DNA of 64,000 nucleotides from Agrobacterium tumefaciens (GCF_005221325.1 NZ_CP039889.1:1493501-1557500); one strand, 5' to 3'; numbered from the stretch's first letter, positions 38,533 through 46,807 are shown. Notes: generated by a model not told the origin, from the sequence alone. Numbers and translations are program-made.

Positions 38533-39003
38533 ATGGCAAATAGTCAGAAAACAGACGGTCTGGATCACTTCGATCTCAAGATTCTCGAGGCGCTCAGCGA
38601 AGACGGGCGCATGTCGGTGCTGCAACTCTCAAAAAGGGTCGGCCTTTCCAAGACGCCTTGCCAGACACGGTTGAAGCGGCTGGTGGATGAGGGCTATATT
38701 CTCGGCTTCCGGGCCATGCTCAATCCGCAGAAGCTCGGTGTCGATCACATCGCCTTCGCCGAAGTCAAGCTTTCCGACACGCGGGAAAAGGCGCTGGAGG
38801 AGTTCAACACGGCGGTGCGCAAGATCAAGGAAGTGGAAGAGTGCCACATGATCGCCGGCGCCTTCGATTATCTCCTGAAGGTGCGCACCAGCGACATCCG
38901 CAAATACAGAAGGGTGCTCGGCGAAAAAATCTCAAGCCTGCCGTCTGTCGCCAATACCTCGACCTTCGTGGTCATGCAGTCGGTCAAGGAAACGGGTATT
39001 TGA
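38533..39003 (+). CDS. putR: Lrp/AsnC-family regulator of putA
   Basis: The 156-residue protein has an N-terminal helix-turn-helix (MSVLQLSKRVGLSKTPCQTR) and a C-terminal RAM/AsnC ligand-binding domain (HIAFAEVKLSDTREKALEEF; CHMIAGAFDYLLKVRTSDIR). Divergent from putA across 175 bases, it matches PutR of Agrobacterium and other alphaproteobacteria, the proline-responsive activator of putA. The intergenic region is notably AT-rich (around 38440-38530), as expected for Lrp-type binding and DNA bending. Confidence 0.93.
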   Translation: MANSQKTDGLDHFDLKILEALSEDGRMSVLQLSKRVGLSKTPCQTRLKRLVDEGYILGFRAMLNPQKLGVDHIAFAEVKLSDTREKALEEFNTAVRKIKEVEECHMIAGAFDYLLKVRTSDIRKYRRVLGEKISSLPSVANTSTFVVMQSVKETGI

Positions 39004-39069
39004 AAAGCGGAAATGGAAAAACGGGCAGACGTGAGCCTACCCGTTCATTGTCATTCCAATTTCGTTCTT

Positions 39070-39639
39070 TCAGCGCGCCGTGGCCGCGGCTGTCACCGCG
39101 CTCATCTGCGCATCCGGACCGAATTCGTTTTCGTTTTCGATACCAAGCAGTTCCTGGAGGCGCAGCCTTGCACGGCTCACGCGGCTCTTGATCGTGCCAA
39201 CAGGGCAACCGCAAATCTCGGCGGCTTCCTCATAGGCAAAACCCGAGGCGCCGATCAGCAGGATGGCTTCACGCTGGTCGTCGGGCAATTTTGCGAGTGC
39301 TGCGCGGAAATCCTGAAGATCGACGGAACCATGCTGTTCCGGCGGCACGGAAAGGCGCGAGGTATAGACCCCGTCCGTATCCTGCACTTCACGGCCGGAC
39401 TTACGAATCTGGCTGTAGAATTCGTTGCGCAGGATCGTCACCAGCCATGCCCGCATATTGGTGCCGGGCTGAAAACTGTCCTGTTTGGCCCAGGCCTTCA
39501 TGATTGTGTCCTGCACGAGGTCGTCTGCACGGTCCCTCGAACGGATGAGCGAAATCGCGAAGGCGCGCAGGTTCGGCAGCGCTGCCAGCATTTCCCGCTT
39601 GAAATTGTATTCTGTCTGCTCCGGCTCTTTCGCCATCAT
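39070..39639 (-). CDS. ecfG: General stress response ECF sigma factor
   Basis: The 189-residue sigma factor has region 2 (LRAFAISLIRSRDRADDLVQ, then TIMKAWAKQDSFQPGTNMRAWLV) and region 4 (LPDDQREAILLIGASGFAYE with EICGCPVGTIKSRVSRARLR). Its overlap of 4 bases with nepR and the divergent phyR identify it as EcfG (ECF15). It directs RNA polymerase to GGAAC-N16/17-CGTT promoters. NepR holds it inactive until phosphorylated PhyR binds NepR. A near-consensus promoter of the same type precedes nepR, which implies positive autoregulation. Confidence 0.96.
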   Translation of the reverse strand: MMAKEPEQTEYNFKREMLAALPNLRAFAISLIRSRDRADDLVQDTIMKAWAKQDSFQPGTNMRAWLVTILRNEFYSQIRKSGREVQDTDGVYTSRLSVPPEQHGSVDLQDFRAALAKLPDDQREAILLIGASGFAYEEAAEICGCPVGTIKSRVSRARLRLQELLGIENENEFGPDAQMSAVTAAATAR

Positions 39640-39842
39640 TCCTCCGAAGCCTTCATTTTGGCTTTACTTTCGGCTTCATCGAGTTTTTCGAGAAGGTCGA
39701 GGAATTTGTCAGGGATGCCTTCATCCTGAACGGCATCATAAAGCTCTCTGAGCTTACGGGAAATCACCGCCCGCCCGGAATGTGGAACCTGGGGGGGCGC
39801 CGAATTGTCCGGCTGATCTTGATCCGATTGAAACATGCTCAT
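39636..39842 (-). CDS. nepR: NepR anti-sigma factor
   Basis: The 68-residue protein has a disordered, Gln/Pro-rich start and the conserved NepR helices (SRKLRELYDAVQDEGIPDKFLDLLEKLDEAE). The helices bind EcfG in unstressed cells and PhyR-phosphate under stress. It overlaps ecfG by 4 bases and is the first gene of the pair. An alternative start is M3; both give functional length. Confidence 0.95.
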   Translation of the reverse strand: MSMFQSDQDQPDNSAPPQVPHSGRAVISRKLRELYDAVQDEGIPDKFLDLLEKLDEAESKAKMKASEE

Positions 39843-39875
39843 AACGTCCGGTATTCCTTTTTCGTCGTGGCAAAT

Positions 39876-39900
39876 AATGCGCGGTAAAAAAAATAGTTCC
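39876..39900 (-). promoter_or_regulatory. EcfG-type promoter of nepR-ecfG (one mismatch)
   Basis: On the minus strand GGAAC (39900-39896), a 16-base spacer and CATT (39879-39876) in place of CGTT. It lies 34 bases upstream of the nepR start. Its -35 is 8 bases from the -35 of the phyR promoter, forming a back-to-back pair. Confidence 0.6.
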
Positions 39901-39908
39901 GGCAGTTT

Positions 39909-39934
39909 GGAACTTTTTTTGTGATGCGCACGTT
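39909..39934 (+). promoter_or_regulatory. EcfG-type promoter of phyR (exact consensus)
   Basis: GGAAC (39909-39913), 17-base spacer, CGTT (39931-39934). It lies 46 bases upstream of the phyR ATG. It makes phyR a target of the sigma factor that PhyR releases. Confidence 0.8.
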
Positions 39935-39980
39935 GCTATCTCGGGTTTGCGTTGCAGACCGCATGAAAGGGGAGAATTCC

Positions 39981-40775
39981 ATGTCAGTTTCTACACGCAT
40001 CGCACCGCACCTGCCATATCTGCGCAGGTTCGCGCGTGCCGTTTGCGGTTCACAATCGACGGGCGATGCCTATGTTGCGGCAACACTCGAAGCTCTGATC
40101 GCCGATATCAGCATTTTTCCGCAGACAAGCAGCGATCGCGTTTCGCTCTATCAATTGTTCGTATCGATCTTTAGTTCCGTCACGATCAATATTAAGACCG
40201 ACGAAAACCTGTCGGGATGGGAAAAGCGCGCCTCCGCCAATCTCTCCGCCGTGCCGGCGCTGGCCCGTCAGGCTTTCCTTTTGACGACGGTTGAAGAGTT
40301 CACGCCATCGGAAACCGCAGAGGTCCTGAAAGTGTCCGAGGATCAGGTCGGCAGGCTGATCGACGAGGCGGCCTCTGAAATTGCAAGGCAGGTGGCGACC
40401 GACATCATGATCATCGAGGACGAACCTCTGATCGCCATGGATATCGAGCAGATGGTCACCGATCTTGGCCACCGCGTCACGGGCATCGCCCGCACCCATA
40501 CGGAAGCCCTCGATCTCTTCCATCGCACTCAGCCGAAAATGATCCTGGCCGATATCCAGCTCGCTGACGGCAGCTCCGGTCTCGATGCGATGAAGGACAT
40601 CCTGCAGATGACCACCCTCCCGGTGATCTTTATCACGGCCTTCCCCGAGCGTCTTTTGACAGGCGAGCGACCGGAGCCGACCTTCCTCGTGACGAAGCCG
40701 TTTAACCCGGACATGGTGAAAGCTCTCATCAGCCAGGCCCTGTTTTTCAACGAAAGCTCACGCGTCGCGGCGTGA
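39981..40775 (+). CDS. phyR: PhyR anti-anti-sigma response regulator
   Basis: ATG 39981, with AAAGGGGAG upstream, gives 264 residues. The N-terminal half is a sigma-like domain (LPYLRRFARAVCGSQSTGDA; ALARQAFLLTTVEEFTPSET) that mimics EcfG for NepR. The C-terminal half is a receiver with the acidic pair in IMIIEDEPLIAMD, the phospho-acceptor Asp191 in ILADIQLADG and the lysine in VTKPFNPDM. Phosphorylation exposes the sigma-like domain, which sequesters NepR and frees EcfG. It is divergent from nepR-ecfG and followed by a soluble HWE/HisKA_2-type kinase, the usual arrangement. Confidence 0.96.
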   Translation: MSVSTRIAPHLPYLRRFARAVCGSQSTGDAYVAATLEALIADISIFPQTSSDRVSLYQLFVSIFSSVTINIKTDENLSGWEKRASANLSAVPALARQAFLLTTVEEFTPSETAEVLKVSEDQVGRLIDEAASEIARQVATDIMIIEDEPLIAMDIEQMVTDLGHRVTGIARTHTEALDLFHRTQPKMILADIQLADGSSGLDAMKDILQMTTLPVIFITAFPERLLTGERPEPTFLVTKPFNPDMVKALISQALFFNESSRVAA

Positions 40776-40801
40776 GATTTGCCGAAACCGCAGCCTGACC
40801 G

Positions 40802-40826
40802 GGAACCAGTGTGGCGCCCGGACGTT
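40802..40826 (+). promoter_or_regulatory. EcfG-type promoter of the phyR-adjacent kinase (exact consensus)
   Basis: GGAAC (40802-40806), 16-base spacer, CGTT (40823-40826), in the 95-base gap between phyR and the kinase gene and 45 bases before the kinase start. Confidence 0.75.
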
Positions 40827-40870
40827 GGCGGTTATGGTCGTGGGGTCTTCCCGCGGCTTTCTGCAAGGAG

Positions 40871-41860
40871 ATGAATTTGCATCGGCTGGCATGGCATAAC
40901 GCGGAGAGGGACGAGAGCGAACTTCACGATTCGCTCGTCCTTGCCTTGCTCGATTCGGGCGAGACGGTCATGCTGCAGGACTGGAACCGCGATTATATAT
41001 TCGTGGCCAATCTGCCGGATGTCTGGAAACTGCCGGTGGATTCGTACCCGACGGATGAAAATCTGTTCGGCAACGATCTCTCCGTCCGGCTGGCTGAACT
41101 GAAGAAGGACATGAACACGGCGGGCAGCCGCGGTATGCTGGAAGTCAACGCCGGCAATGATCGTGTCTTCCAGTTTCAGGTTCACTCCACCTTCAATCAG
41201 TCGAACCAGGTGGTAATGAAGACCACCATTCGGGAGGTGACGTCGGAACGGCGGCGCGAGCAGCTCCTGCGCTCGTTGCTGCGTGAGGTCAGCCACCGCT
41301 CCAAGAACCTGCTGGCGATTATCCAGAGCCTTGCGGGACAGACGGCCCGTTTCAGCCTCACCAAGGATGATTTCCTGCGCAAGTTCCGCGGCCGGCTGCA
41401 TGCTCTTGCCCAGAGCCAGGATCTCATCACGGATTCGGACTGGCGGGGTGCACGCATATTCGAGCTTCTGCGGCAGCAATTCGAGCTTTATGTGCCTGAG
41501 TATCCGAACCTCATCCATATGGAAGGCGAAAACCTGCTGCTCAACCCGAATGGCGCGCTTTATATCGGGCTCGCCTTCCATGAGCTGGTCGTCAACACCG
41601 TAAGCCATAGTGGCAATCTGGCCTATCACCCGCCGATCGCTCTCCAATGTCGCCAGGACGGTGATTTTTATATTGTAGAGTGGAATGAGCCGATGATGCC
41701 CTCGAAGGAACCGGCGGAGGCCAGGCGCGGCAGTTTCGGCAGCGTGGTGCTGGAAAAGGTGGTGCCTTCCGCTCTCGGCGGCAGTGCCGAATACCAGCTG
41801 ACACCGGAGCGGATCGTCTATCGCCTGAAGTTCCCTTCGGGTGACAGTGCGGTTTCCTGA
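40871..41860 (+). CDS. Soluble HWE/HisKA_2-family histidine kinase, likely PhyR kinase
   Basis: From ATG 40871 the product is 329 residues: an N-terminal sensory region (about 1-120) with PAS-like character, the dimerisation helix with phospho-acceptor His142 in LREVSHRSKNLLAIIQSLAG, and an ATPase domain with the N-box AFHELVVNTVSHSG and RRGSFGSVVLEKVV. HRSKN plus this compact ATPase is the type that phosphorylates PhyR. No membrane segment. The AAGGAG ribosome site directly abuts the ATG, so the in-frame TTG at 40877, 6 bases from that site, is a credible true start. An exact EcfG-type promoter precedes it. Confidence 0.9.
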   Translation: MNLHRLAWHNAERDESELHDSLVLALLDSGETVMLQDWNRDYIFVANLPDVWKLPVDSYPTDENLFGNDLSVRLAELKKDMNTAGSRGMLEVNAGNDRVFQFQVHSTFNQSNQVVMKTTIREVTSERRREQLLRSLLREVSHRSKNLLAIIQSLAGQTARFSLTKDDFLRKFRGRLHALAQSQDLITDSDWRGARIFELLRQQFELYVPEYPNLIHMEGENLLLNPNGALYIGLAFHELVVNTVSHSGNLAYHPPIALQCRQDGDFYIVEWNEPMMPSKEPAEARRGSFGSVVLEKVVPSALGGSAEYQLTPERIVYRLKFPSGDSAVS

Positions 41861-41917
41861 GAAGGTTGCGGAGGGATGGTTGAGGCCTGACGACCATGCC
41901 AAAGCCCACAATAAAAA

Positions 41918-41950
41918 AGCACGGCCCATAAGAGAGCCGTGCTATTTTTA
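41918..41950. terminator. Rho-independent terminator after the PhyR kinase gene
   Basis: AGCACGGC, a 10-base loop, GCCGTGCT, then ATTTTTATG, preceded by an A-run that gives the same property on the other strand. A second dyad follows at 41951-41975 (ACGGGTTT...AAACCCGT). Confidence 0.8.
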
Positions 41951-42110
41951 TGACGGGTTTTCAGGGGTGAAACCCGTTTATATCAAGCCAAGCTTCAGGC
42001 GGGGACGGGGGAATTGCTTGGCCTGCAGTAAAAATGCACACCGGCGCATTGGGTTCCCGCAAAATGCATTTTTTTTGACAATCGCCAAATTTTAGCTGCC
42101 GGGGCGACGC

Positions 42111-43829
42111 TCAGTGTGTCTGCTCGGATCGCTTGGGGATGAAATAGCGCAGCGGCGCTTCCAGCGACCATTCGAAGCCGGTCTGGCGATACTCCGTCGT
42201 GACGTTCCCGCCGAAGGCGCCTTCCGCATGGCGTTTGATGACGGTGGTGCCGAAGCCCTTGCGGCTCGGCTCGGTTGCGGGCGGCCCGCCTGTCTCCGTC
42301 CAGATCAGTTGGAGCATCTGCCGACCATCTTTTTCGAGCGCTTTCCAGCTTACGGTTATTTTTCCCGGCGGTACCGAAAGTGCACCATATTTGATGGAGT
42401 TCGTCGTCAGCTCATGCACCACGAGCCCGAAGTTCTGCGCCGCTTCCGGCGACAGCATGAAATCGTCGCCCTCCAGCCTGAAGCGCTCCACGACCGTGCC
42501 GAAAACATCGAGATGGGTTTCGATCAGCTTGCGGATCGGCAGACCCTGCCATTGAACTTCCGCCAGAGCCCGAATCGACATTCCAAGGCCGCGCAGGCGG
42601 TGGTCCACTTCCTTCTGGAATTCAGGAATGCTTTTATTTTCGCGTCCCAGCTGCCGTATCATCGCCTGAACCAGCGTCAGAATGTTCTTGGAACGGTGTA
42701 CCAGTTCGTGCAGCAGCAGTTGTAATCGCTCTTCCGACTGGCTTCTGTCGAAGGAGGCGTTGGAGAGTGCGATGGCGACCTGGTTGGCCTCCTTTATCTT
42801 GGTATCGACGGGGGCGACGATCTCGCCTTCGCCGATGCGCTCGGCCATATGGGTCAGATCGCGGATGGAGCTGCGCAATTGCCGACCGACCAGATAGGCG
42901 CCGCCGATGGCGATCAGCACCAGCACAAGGCTGCCGATCATCATCTGCCGCCAGGTGTCGATCAGCGCCGCCTGGCTCGCGGCAAGCGGTCCCCACATCA
43001 CGGTCTTCCATTGCCAGCCCGGCAGCTGCGCATAGGCGTAGAGGTTGCCCTTGCCGTCGAAAAAATTACCGCTGAAGGCCTGCATTTCCGAAAGTATGGC
43101 GGGGTTTACAAAGGGCTTGCCCACTTCCGCCTCGTCCTGCGCAGTGGAAACGACGACGCGGTTGGTGCCGTCGATGATCGCGACCGCCCAGTGGCGCGGC
43201 AGGTTTTCCGTGGGAATGAGCCGGCTGAGATCACTGGCATTCTGCGTCAGGATCAGCGCGTCTCCCGCGGATCCAAGGTCCGGATCGAGCGGCAGAGTGA
43301 CGTTGAACACCCATTCCTTGCTGACGGAGCCGAAAAACAGATCCGAAACGGTGATGCGGCGGGAATCGATCGCCCTGGCCAGATTGGCCTCGGCCGCCAC
43401 CTTGCCGAGCGGCTCGCCATAGGGCACGCGCGTGTTGAGACGCTGCTGGCCATCCTTTGTGGCGAGAATGGCGTAGAGGCCCTCCCGTTTCAGGCTTTCG
43501 GCAACGCGCCCCTGAAACGCTGCGAGGTTGCCATTCTCAAGCTCGGGGAATTGCGAGAGCAGATTGAGCGAAGTGGCGATTTCCTGCAGACGGCGGTCAA
43601 TATTGCGTGAGACCACCCGCACATCCTCGATTGTTTCCCGCTGCAGGTCATCGCGTTTTTCCGCCTCGAGGCGCAGCATCAGATAACCGACGAAAAGGAT
43701 GAGCGGCAGCGTGATGACGGTTGCCATCACCACCAGATAGGTGCCGATGGAGGCCGTCGGGAAAAAATTAGCGCTGCGCCGACGCAAAGCCGAGATCATG
43801 TCTTTCAGTCTGTCGCCGGGTCCAGGCAT
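42111..43829 (-). CDS. Membrane-bound HWE/HisKA_2-family sensor histidine kinase
   Basis: The 572-residue protein has a first membrane helix (about 27-50, YLVVMATVITLPLILFVGYL), a roughly 240-residue periplasmic sensor of dCache/CHASE type with a tryptophan-rich end (LPGWQWKTVMWGPL), a second membrane helix (about 295-315), a HAMP linker, the phospho-acceptor His378 in LLHELVHRSKNILTLVQAM, and an ATPase domain (VVHELTTNSIKYGALS; GFGTTVIKRHAEGAFGG). Kinases of this class commonly feed PhyR, and it lies convergent to the phyR-kinase pair, so it probably provides an envelope stress input. The signal is unknown. No EcfG promoter precedes it. Confidence 0.9.
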   Translation of the reverse strand: MPGPGDRLKDMISALRRRSANFFPTASIGTYLVVMATVITLPLILFVGYLMLRLEAEKRDDLQRETIEDVRVVSRNIDRRLQEIATSLNLLSQFPELENGNLAAFQGRVAESLKREGLYAILATKDGQQRLNTRVPYGEPLGKVAAEANLARAIDSRRITVSDLFFGSVSKEWVFNVTLPLDPDLGSAGDALILTQNASDLSRLIPTENLPRHWAVAIIDGTNRVVVSTAQDEAEVGKPFVNPAILSEMQAFSGNFFDGKGNLYAYAQLPGWQWKTVMWGPLAASQAALIDTWRQMMIGSLVLVLIAIGGAYLVGRQLRSSIRDLTHMAERIGEGEIVAPVDTKIKEANQVAIALSNASFDRSQSEERLQLLLHELVHRSKNILTLVQAMIRQLGRENKSIPEFQKEVDHRLRGLGMSIRALAEVQWQGLPIRKLIETHLDVFGTVVERFRLEGDDFMLSPEAAQNFGLVVHELTTNSIKYGALSVPPGKITVSWKALEKDGRQMLQLIWTETGGPPATEPSRKGFGTTVIKRHAEGAFGGNVTTEYRQTGFEWSLEAPLRYFIPKRSEQTH

Positions 43830-43961
43830 ATAAAAAACTCCGGCAGTTATGGCATTGTTACGGCAGGGATAATAGCGCGCTGTCCTCCGTTAGCAATGCC
43901 TGTTTTTTACCTTCAATTGTCTCAGCAGGCGACAATCGCATCGGCGCGACCGGAAAAAATC

Positions 43962-43987
43962 GGAACTATTTCAACGACGAGCCCGTT
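43962..43987 (+). promoter_or_regulatory. EcfG-type promoter of the PRC-barrel gene (exact consensus)
   Basis: GGAAC (43962-43966), 17-base spacer, CGTT (43984-43987), 81 bases before the start codon at 44068. Confidence 0.75.
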
Positions 43988-44067
43988 TGCAAGACGAACC
44001 GGCCACGGAGCGAAAGTGAAAACCATCACCGCCCGGCCAGTTGAGAACGATGAAAGGAAGGTACGAA

Positions 44068-44643
44068 ATGGCAAAGAAACTTACGATACTCGTCACCGCC
44101 GCTTTGATGGGCACGACGGCTTTCGCGCCGCTGGCCATCGCTCAGGGCAACACTCAGCCCGCACCGGCAAATCCGGGCGCGCAGACGGAACCGGCAACAC
44201 CGCCCGCCACACCCATGACGCCTGCGGCTCCTTCGGCCAATGACAGCGCGGCCACCACGACAGGCGGCGCCTATCTGACCGAGCAGGGTGAAACCCAGGT
44301 GAGCGCCAACGACTATATCGGCAAGTCGGTCTATACCGCCGCCGATGAGAGCATCGGTAACGTCACCAACCTCATCATGAAAGAAGACGGCGGTCTGGTC
44401 GCAGCAGTGATCGGCGTCGGCGGCTTCCTCGGCATCGGCGCCAAGGATGTGGCAGTTCCCATGGATAAGGTCACGATGACGCGCAATACGCAGGATGGCA
44501 CCATCCGCCTGACCACCACCGAAACGGCGGAAACGTTGAAGGCAGCGCCGGAATTCAAGACGCTGGAGCAGAAGGCCAGCGAGAAGAATGCGGCAGCGCC
44601 GGCCGCTCCTGACAGCACGACCACATCGGCAACCAAGCCTTAA
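44068..44643 (+). CDS. Secreted PRC-barrel domain protein
   Basis: ATG 44068, with AAAGGAAGG upstream, gives 191 residues: a signal peptide (AKKLTILVTAALMGTTAFAP, ending near AIA), a Pro/Ala/Thr-rich linker, a PRC-barrel (about 75-150: DYIGKSVYTAADESIGNVTN, then VIGVGGFLGIGAKDVAVPMD), and an Ala/Thr-rich tail. Exported PRC-barrel proteins are common in rhizobial stress regulons, with no defined activity. An exact EcfG-type promoter lies upstream and a strong terminator downstream, so it is a single-gene stress unit. Confidence 0.9.
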   Translation: MAKKLTILVTAALMGTTAFAPLAIAQGNTQPAPANPGAQTEPATPPATPMTPAAPSANDSAATTTGGAYLTEQGETQVSANDYIGKSVYTAADESIGNVTNLIMKEDGGLVAAVIGVGGFLGIGAKDVAVPMDKVTMTRNTQDGTIRLTTTETAETLKAAPEFKTLEQKASEKNAAAPAAPDSTTTSATKP

Positions 44644-44700
44644 TTCCCAATCCCTGGGAGGCAGGAGCGGGACGGGCTTCGATCAGTCGTCCCGCGAAAG

Positions 44701-44728
44701 GCACCGGCCAGCTGGCCGGTGCTTTTTT
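44701..44728. terminator. Rho-independent terminator between the PRC-barrel gene and galE
   Basis: GCACCGGCCAG and CTGGCCGGTGC form an uninterrupted 22-base palindrome followed by TTTTTT. It serves the plus-strand PRC-barrel gene and lies just beyond the convergent galE stop. Confidence 0.85.
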
Positions 44729-44747
44729 GGTATGGGCGTAAGGTTGT

Positions 44748-45734
44748 TCAGTCCCCGGCATTGCGGGAGGAGTGCCACGCCCAGGCGGATTTGATGATAT
44801 CCGACAGGGAGTAACGCGGTTCCCAGCCGAGAACCTCTCTGGCCTTGTCGTTATTGGCAACGAGGGTGGTGGAATCGCCGTCACGCCGCCCGGTATATTC
44901 GACGGGGAAGGGGCGGCCGGAGACTTCGGAAATTGCCTCCAGCAGTTCCTTCACCGTGGTGCCGGTGCCGGTGCCGAGGTTAAGCTCGACAGTCTCGCCG
45001 CCCTCCAGCAGGTAATCCACTGCCCGCACATGCGCATCGGCAAGGTCGAGAATGTGGATATAGTCGCGCACGCAGGTGCCGTCGCGCGTGTCGTAATCTG
45101 TGCCGAACACCTTGAAGCCCTGACGCCGGCCCAGTGCAGCCTCGATGGCAAGCGGGATCGCGTGGGTTTCCGGCTTGTGCCATTCGCCGATGCGGCCTTC
45201 GAAATCCGCACCCGCAGCGTTGAAATAGCGCAACATTACCGAGCGCAGCCCCTTATAGGTGCTGTAATCCTTCAGCGCCTGCTCCACCACCCATTTGGTG
45301 CGGCCATAGGGGTTGATCGGCGCCTGCCGGTGCGTCTCGTCGATCGGCACCTGTTCCGGCAATCCGTAGGTCGCGCAGGTGGAGGAGAAAACGAAGGACG
45401 TGACGCCGGCATCGATGGCGGCGGAAAGCAGGTTGAGCGAACCGATGACGTTATTGTCGTAAAATGCGACCGGCTGCTTGACCGATTCGCCGACTTCGAT
45501 CAGCGCGGCGAAGTGGAGGACGGCTTCCGGCTGGTGTTTGGCGAAGACTTCGTCCAGCCGCGCCCGGTCACGAATATCACCCTGTTCGAAAGGCCCCCAG
45601 CGGACAAATTCCTCATGCCCGTTGGAGAGATTGTCGAAAACAACTGGTTCATATCCTCGCTCAGACAGGAGAAGGCAGGTGTGCGAACCGATATAGCCGG
45701 CACCGCCGACGACAAGGACTTTCTTCTTCATCAA
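44748..45734 (-). CDS. galE: UDP-glucose 4-epimerase
   Basis: The 328-residue extended SDR has VVGGAGYIGSHTCLLLSERG at the N-terminus, the active-site serine region VFSSTCATYG, the YGRTKWVVEQ catalytic Tyr/Lys, and YFNAAGAD and CVRDYIHILDLADAH motifs typical of GalE. It supplies UDP-galactose for lipopolysaccharide and succinoglycan; the rhizobial orthologue is called ExoB. It is a single gene here. The start MMKKK has two ATGs; either is possible. Confidence 0.95.
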   Translation of the reverse strand: MMKKKVLVVGGAGYIGSHTCLLLSERGYEPVVFDNLSNGHEEFVRWGPFEQGDIRDRARLDEVFAKHQPEAVLHFAALIEVGESVKQPVAFYDNNVIGSLNLLSAAIDAGVTSFVFSSTCATYGLPEQVPIDETHRQAPINPYGRTKWVVEQALKDYSTYKGLRSVMLRYFNAAGADFEGRIGEWHKPETHAIPLAIEAALGRRQGFKVFGTDYDTRDGTCVRDYIHILDLADAHVRAVDYLLEGGETVELNLGTGTGTTVKELLEAISEVSGRPFPVEYTGRRDGDSTTLVANNDKAREVLGWEPRYSLSDIIKSAWAWHSSRNAGD

Positions 45735-45858
45735 TTGCCTTTCAGAAAATTACGGACGCGCAGAGACTGCCCGAGACTGTATGTCACTTTGTTCAAATAA
45801 GGGCGGCGTGGCACAGGATGCCATCAACCAGTCTATCCTTCGCGGGTAACATAAAAAA

Positions 45859-45889
45859 AACCGCGCATCCATCGTCTGGATGCGCGGTT
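45859..45889. terminator. Bidirectional terminator after the holin-like gene
   Basis: AACCGCGCATCCA, loop TCGTC, TGGATGCGCGGTT: a perfect 13-bp stem. On the minus strand it is followed by eight T, so it ends the yqjD/holin-like operon. Confidence 0.88.
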
Positions 45890-45912
45890 GGTCTTGCCAG
45901 GCGGCCAAGAAG

Positions 45913-46350
45913 TTACTTGGTCTTTTTTGTACCCGCTCTCGTCGCGAGAAATCCGGCCGCAACAGCGACGGCAAGTGTCGCGTAAGGGCGTGCCTGGATT
46001 GCAAGCGAAAGCAGCGATTGCAGAGCGAGCGGCGCTGCCGTTAAAGGTGCTGCGGCAGCAAGCGGTGTCATCGGTCTGGTCGCGTAGACCCTCGGGCGTT
46101 TGAGGATGGCGAGCGCCACCAGCATGATAACACCGAGCAGAAAGGCAGAGCCCGCAACGACGAGCGCCGCCGGTCCAGCCCCAACGTGACGCGCGAGATA
46201 GATTGATCCCGCCACGACCGCTGCGACGAAGGCTATCAGGAAAAATATCCCTGCCAGCACCGATAATATAATGACGGAGCGCAGCCGTCTCGTGACGACA
46301 CGCCCTTCACGCTGGGTCTCCCCCAGATAGACCAGCAATGCCTCAAGCAT
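45913..46350 (-). CDS. Holin-like membrane protein (YqjE/phage holin family type)
   Basis: The 145-residue protein has a polar amphipathic start (MLEALLVYLGETQREGRVVT), two strong membrane helices (IILSVLAGIFFLIAFVAAVV and AALVVAGSAFLLGVIMLVAL), and a weakly hydrophobic Ala-rich C-terminus with a possible third helix. It lies 4 bases after the YqjD-like gene, as in the yqjCDE-type clusters where membrane proteins bind ribosomes or act under stress. It shares the exact EcfG-type promoter at 46808. Molecular function unknown. Confidence 0.8.
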   Translation of the reverse strand: MLEALLVYLGETQREGRVVTRRLRSVIILSVLAGIFFLIAFVAAVVAGSIYLARHVGAGPAALVVAGSAFLLGVIMLVALAILKRPRVYATRPMTPLAAAAPLTAAPLALQSLLSLAIQARPYATLAVAVAAGFLATRAGTKKTK

Positions 46351-46354
46351 GAGC

Positions 46355-46699
46355 TTATCGACGCGTCAGGAGGGCAAGAACGAAGCCGACGCCAACGGCG
46401 ATGCCGAGCGACTGCAGCGGGTTCTTCTGGACCTGATCGGTGAGGTTGTCGTTCAGCGTGGAAATCTCGTTGCGGACAGTATCCGCCATGTCGCTCGACG
46501 CAGAAATCGCATCGTCTGCGACCCGGGCGGCCTGTGCCTTCAGCTCGTAAGAGGCGCCGACGCCAAGCGCTTTCACGCTCTTGGCAAGATTTGCCAGATC
46601 GTCGCGAAGCTGGGCGAGCTGTGCGGCCACATCGGCTGCATCACCGTTTTCGAGGGATTGCTGGATCTTGTCATTAACGCTGCTACGCACGCTTGCCAT
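46355..46699 (-). CDS. YqjD/ElaB (DUF883) family membrane-anchored protein
   Basis: ATG 46699 gives 114 residues: a long amphipathic coiled coil (QLAQLRDDLANLAKSVKALG; DMADTVRNEISTLNDNLTDQ) and a C-terminal tail anchor (PLQSLGIAVGVGFVLALLTRR). This is the YqjD/ElaB layout; the enterobacterial proteins are RpoS-controlled, bind ribosomes and tether them to the inner membrane in stationary phase. Here an exact EcfG-type promoter lies upstream, which would be an equivalent control in an alphaproteobacterium without RpoS. Start chosen by family length. Confidence 0.9.
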   Translation of the reverse strand: MASVRSSVNDKIQQSLENGDAADVAAQLAQLRDDLANLAKSVKALGVGASYELKAQAARVADDAISASSDMADTVRNEISTLNDNLTDQVQKNPLQSLGIAVGVGFVLALLTRR

Positions 46700-46807
46700 G
46701 AGTGAAGTCCTTCCTGAACATCGTTGATGGAGTTGGCGACATGTCAACGACCGTCGCCGCCTAACTCTTGTTGCGGCGGCAGAAACAACCCGCCTGTCCG
46801 CGATTGA

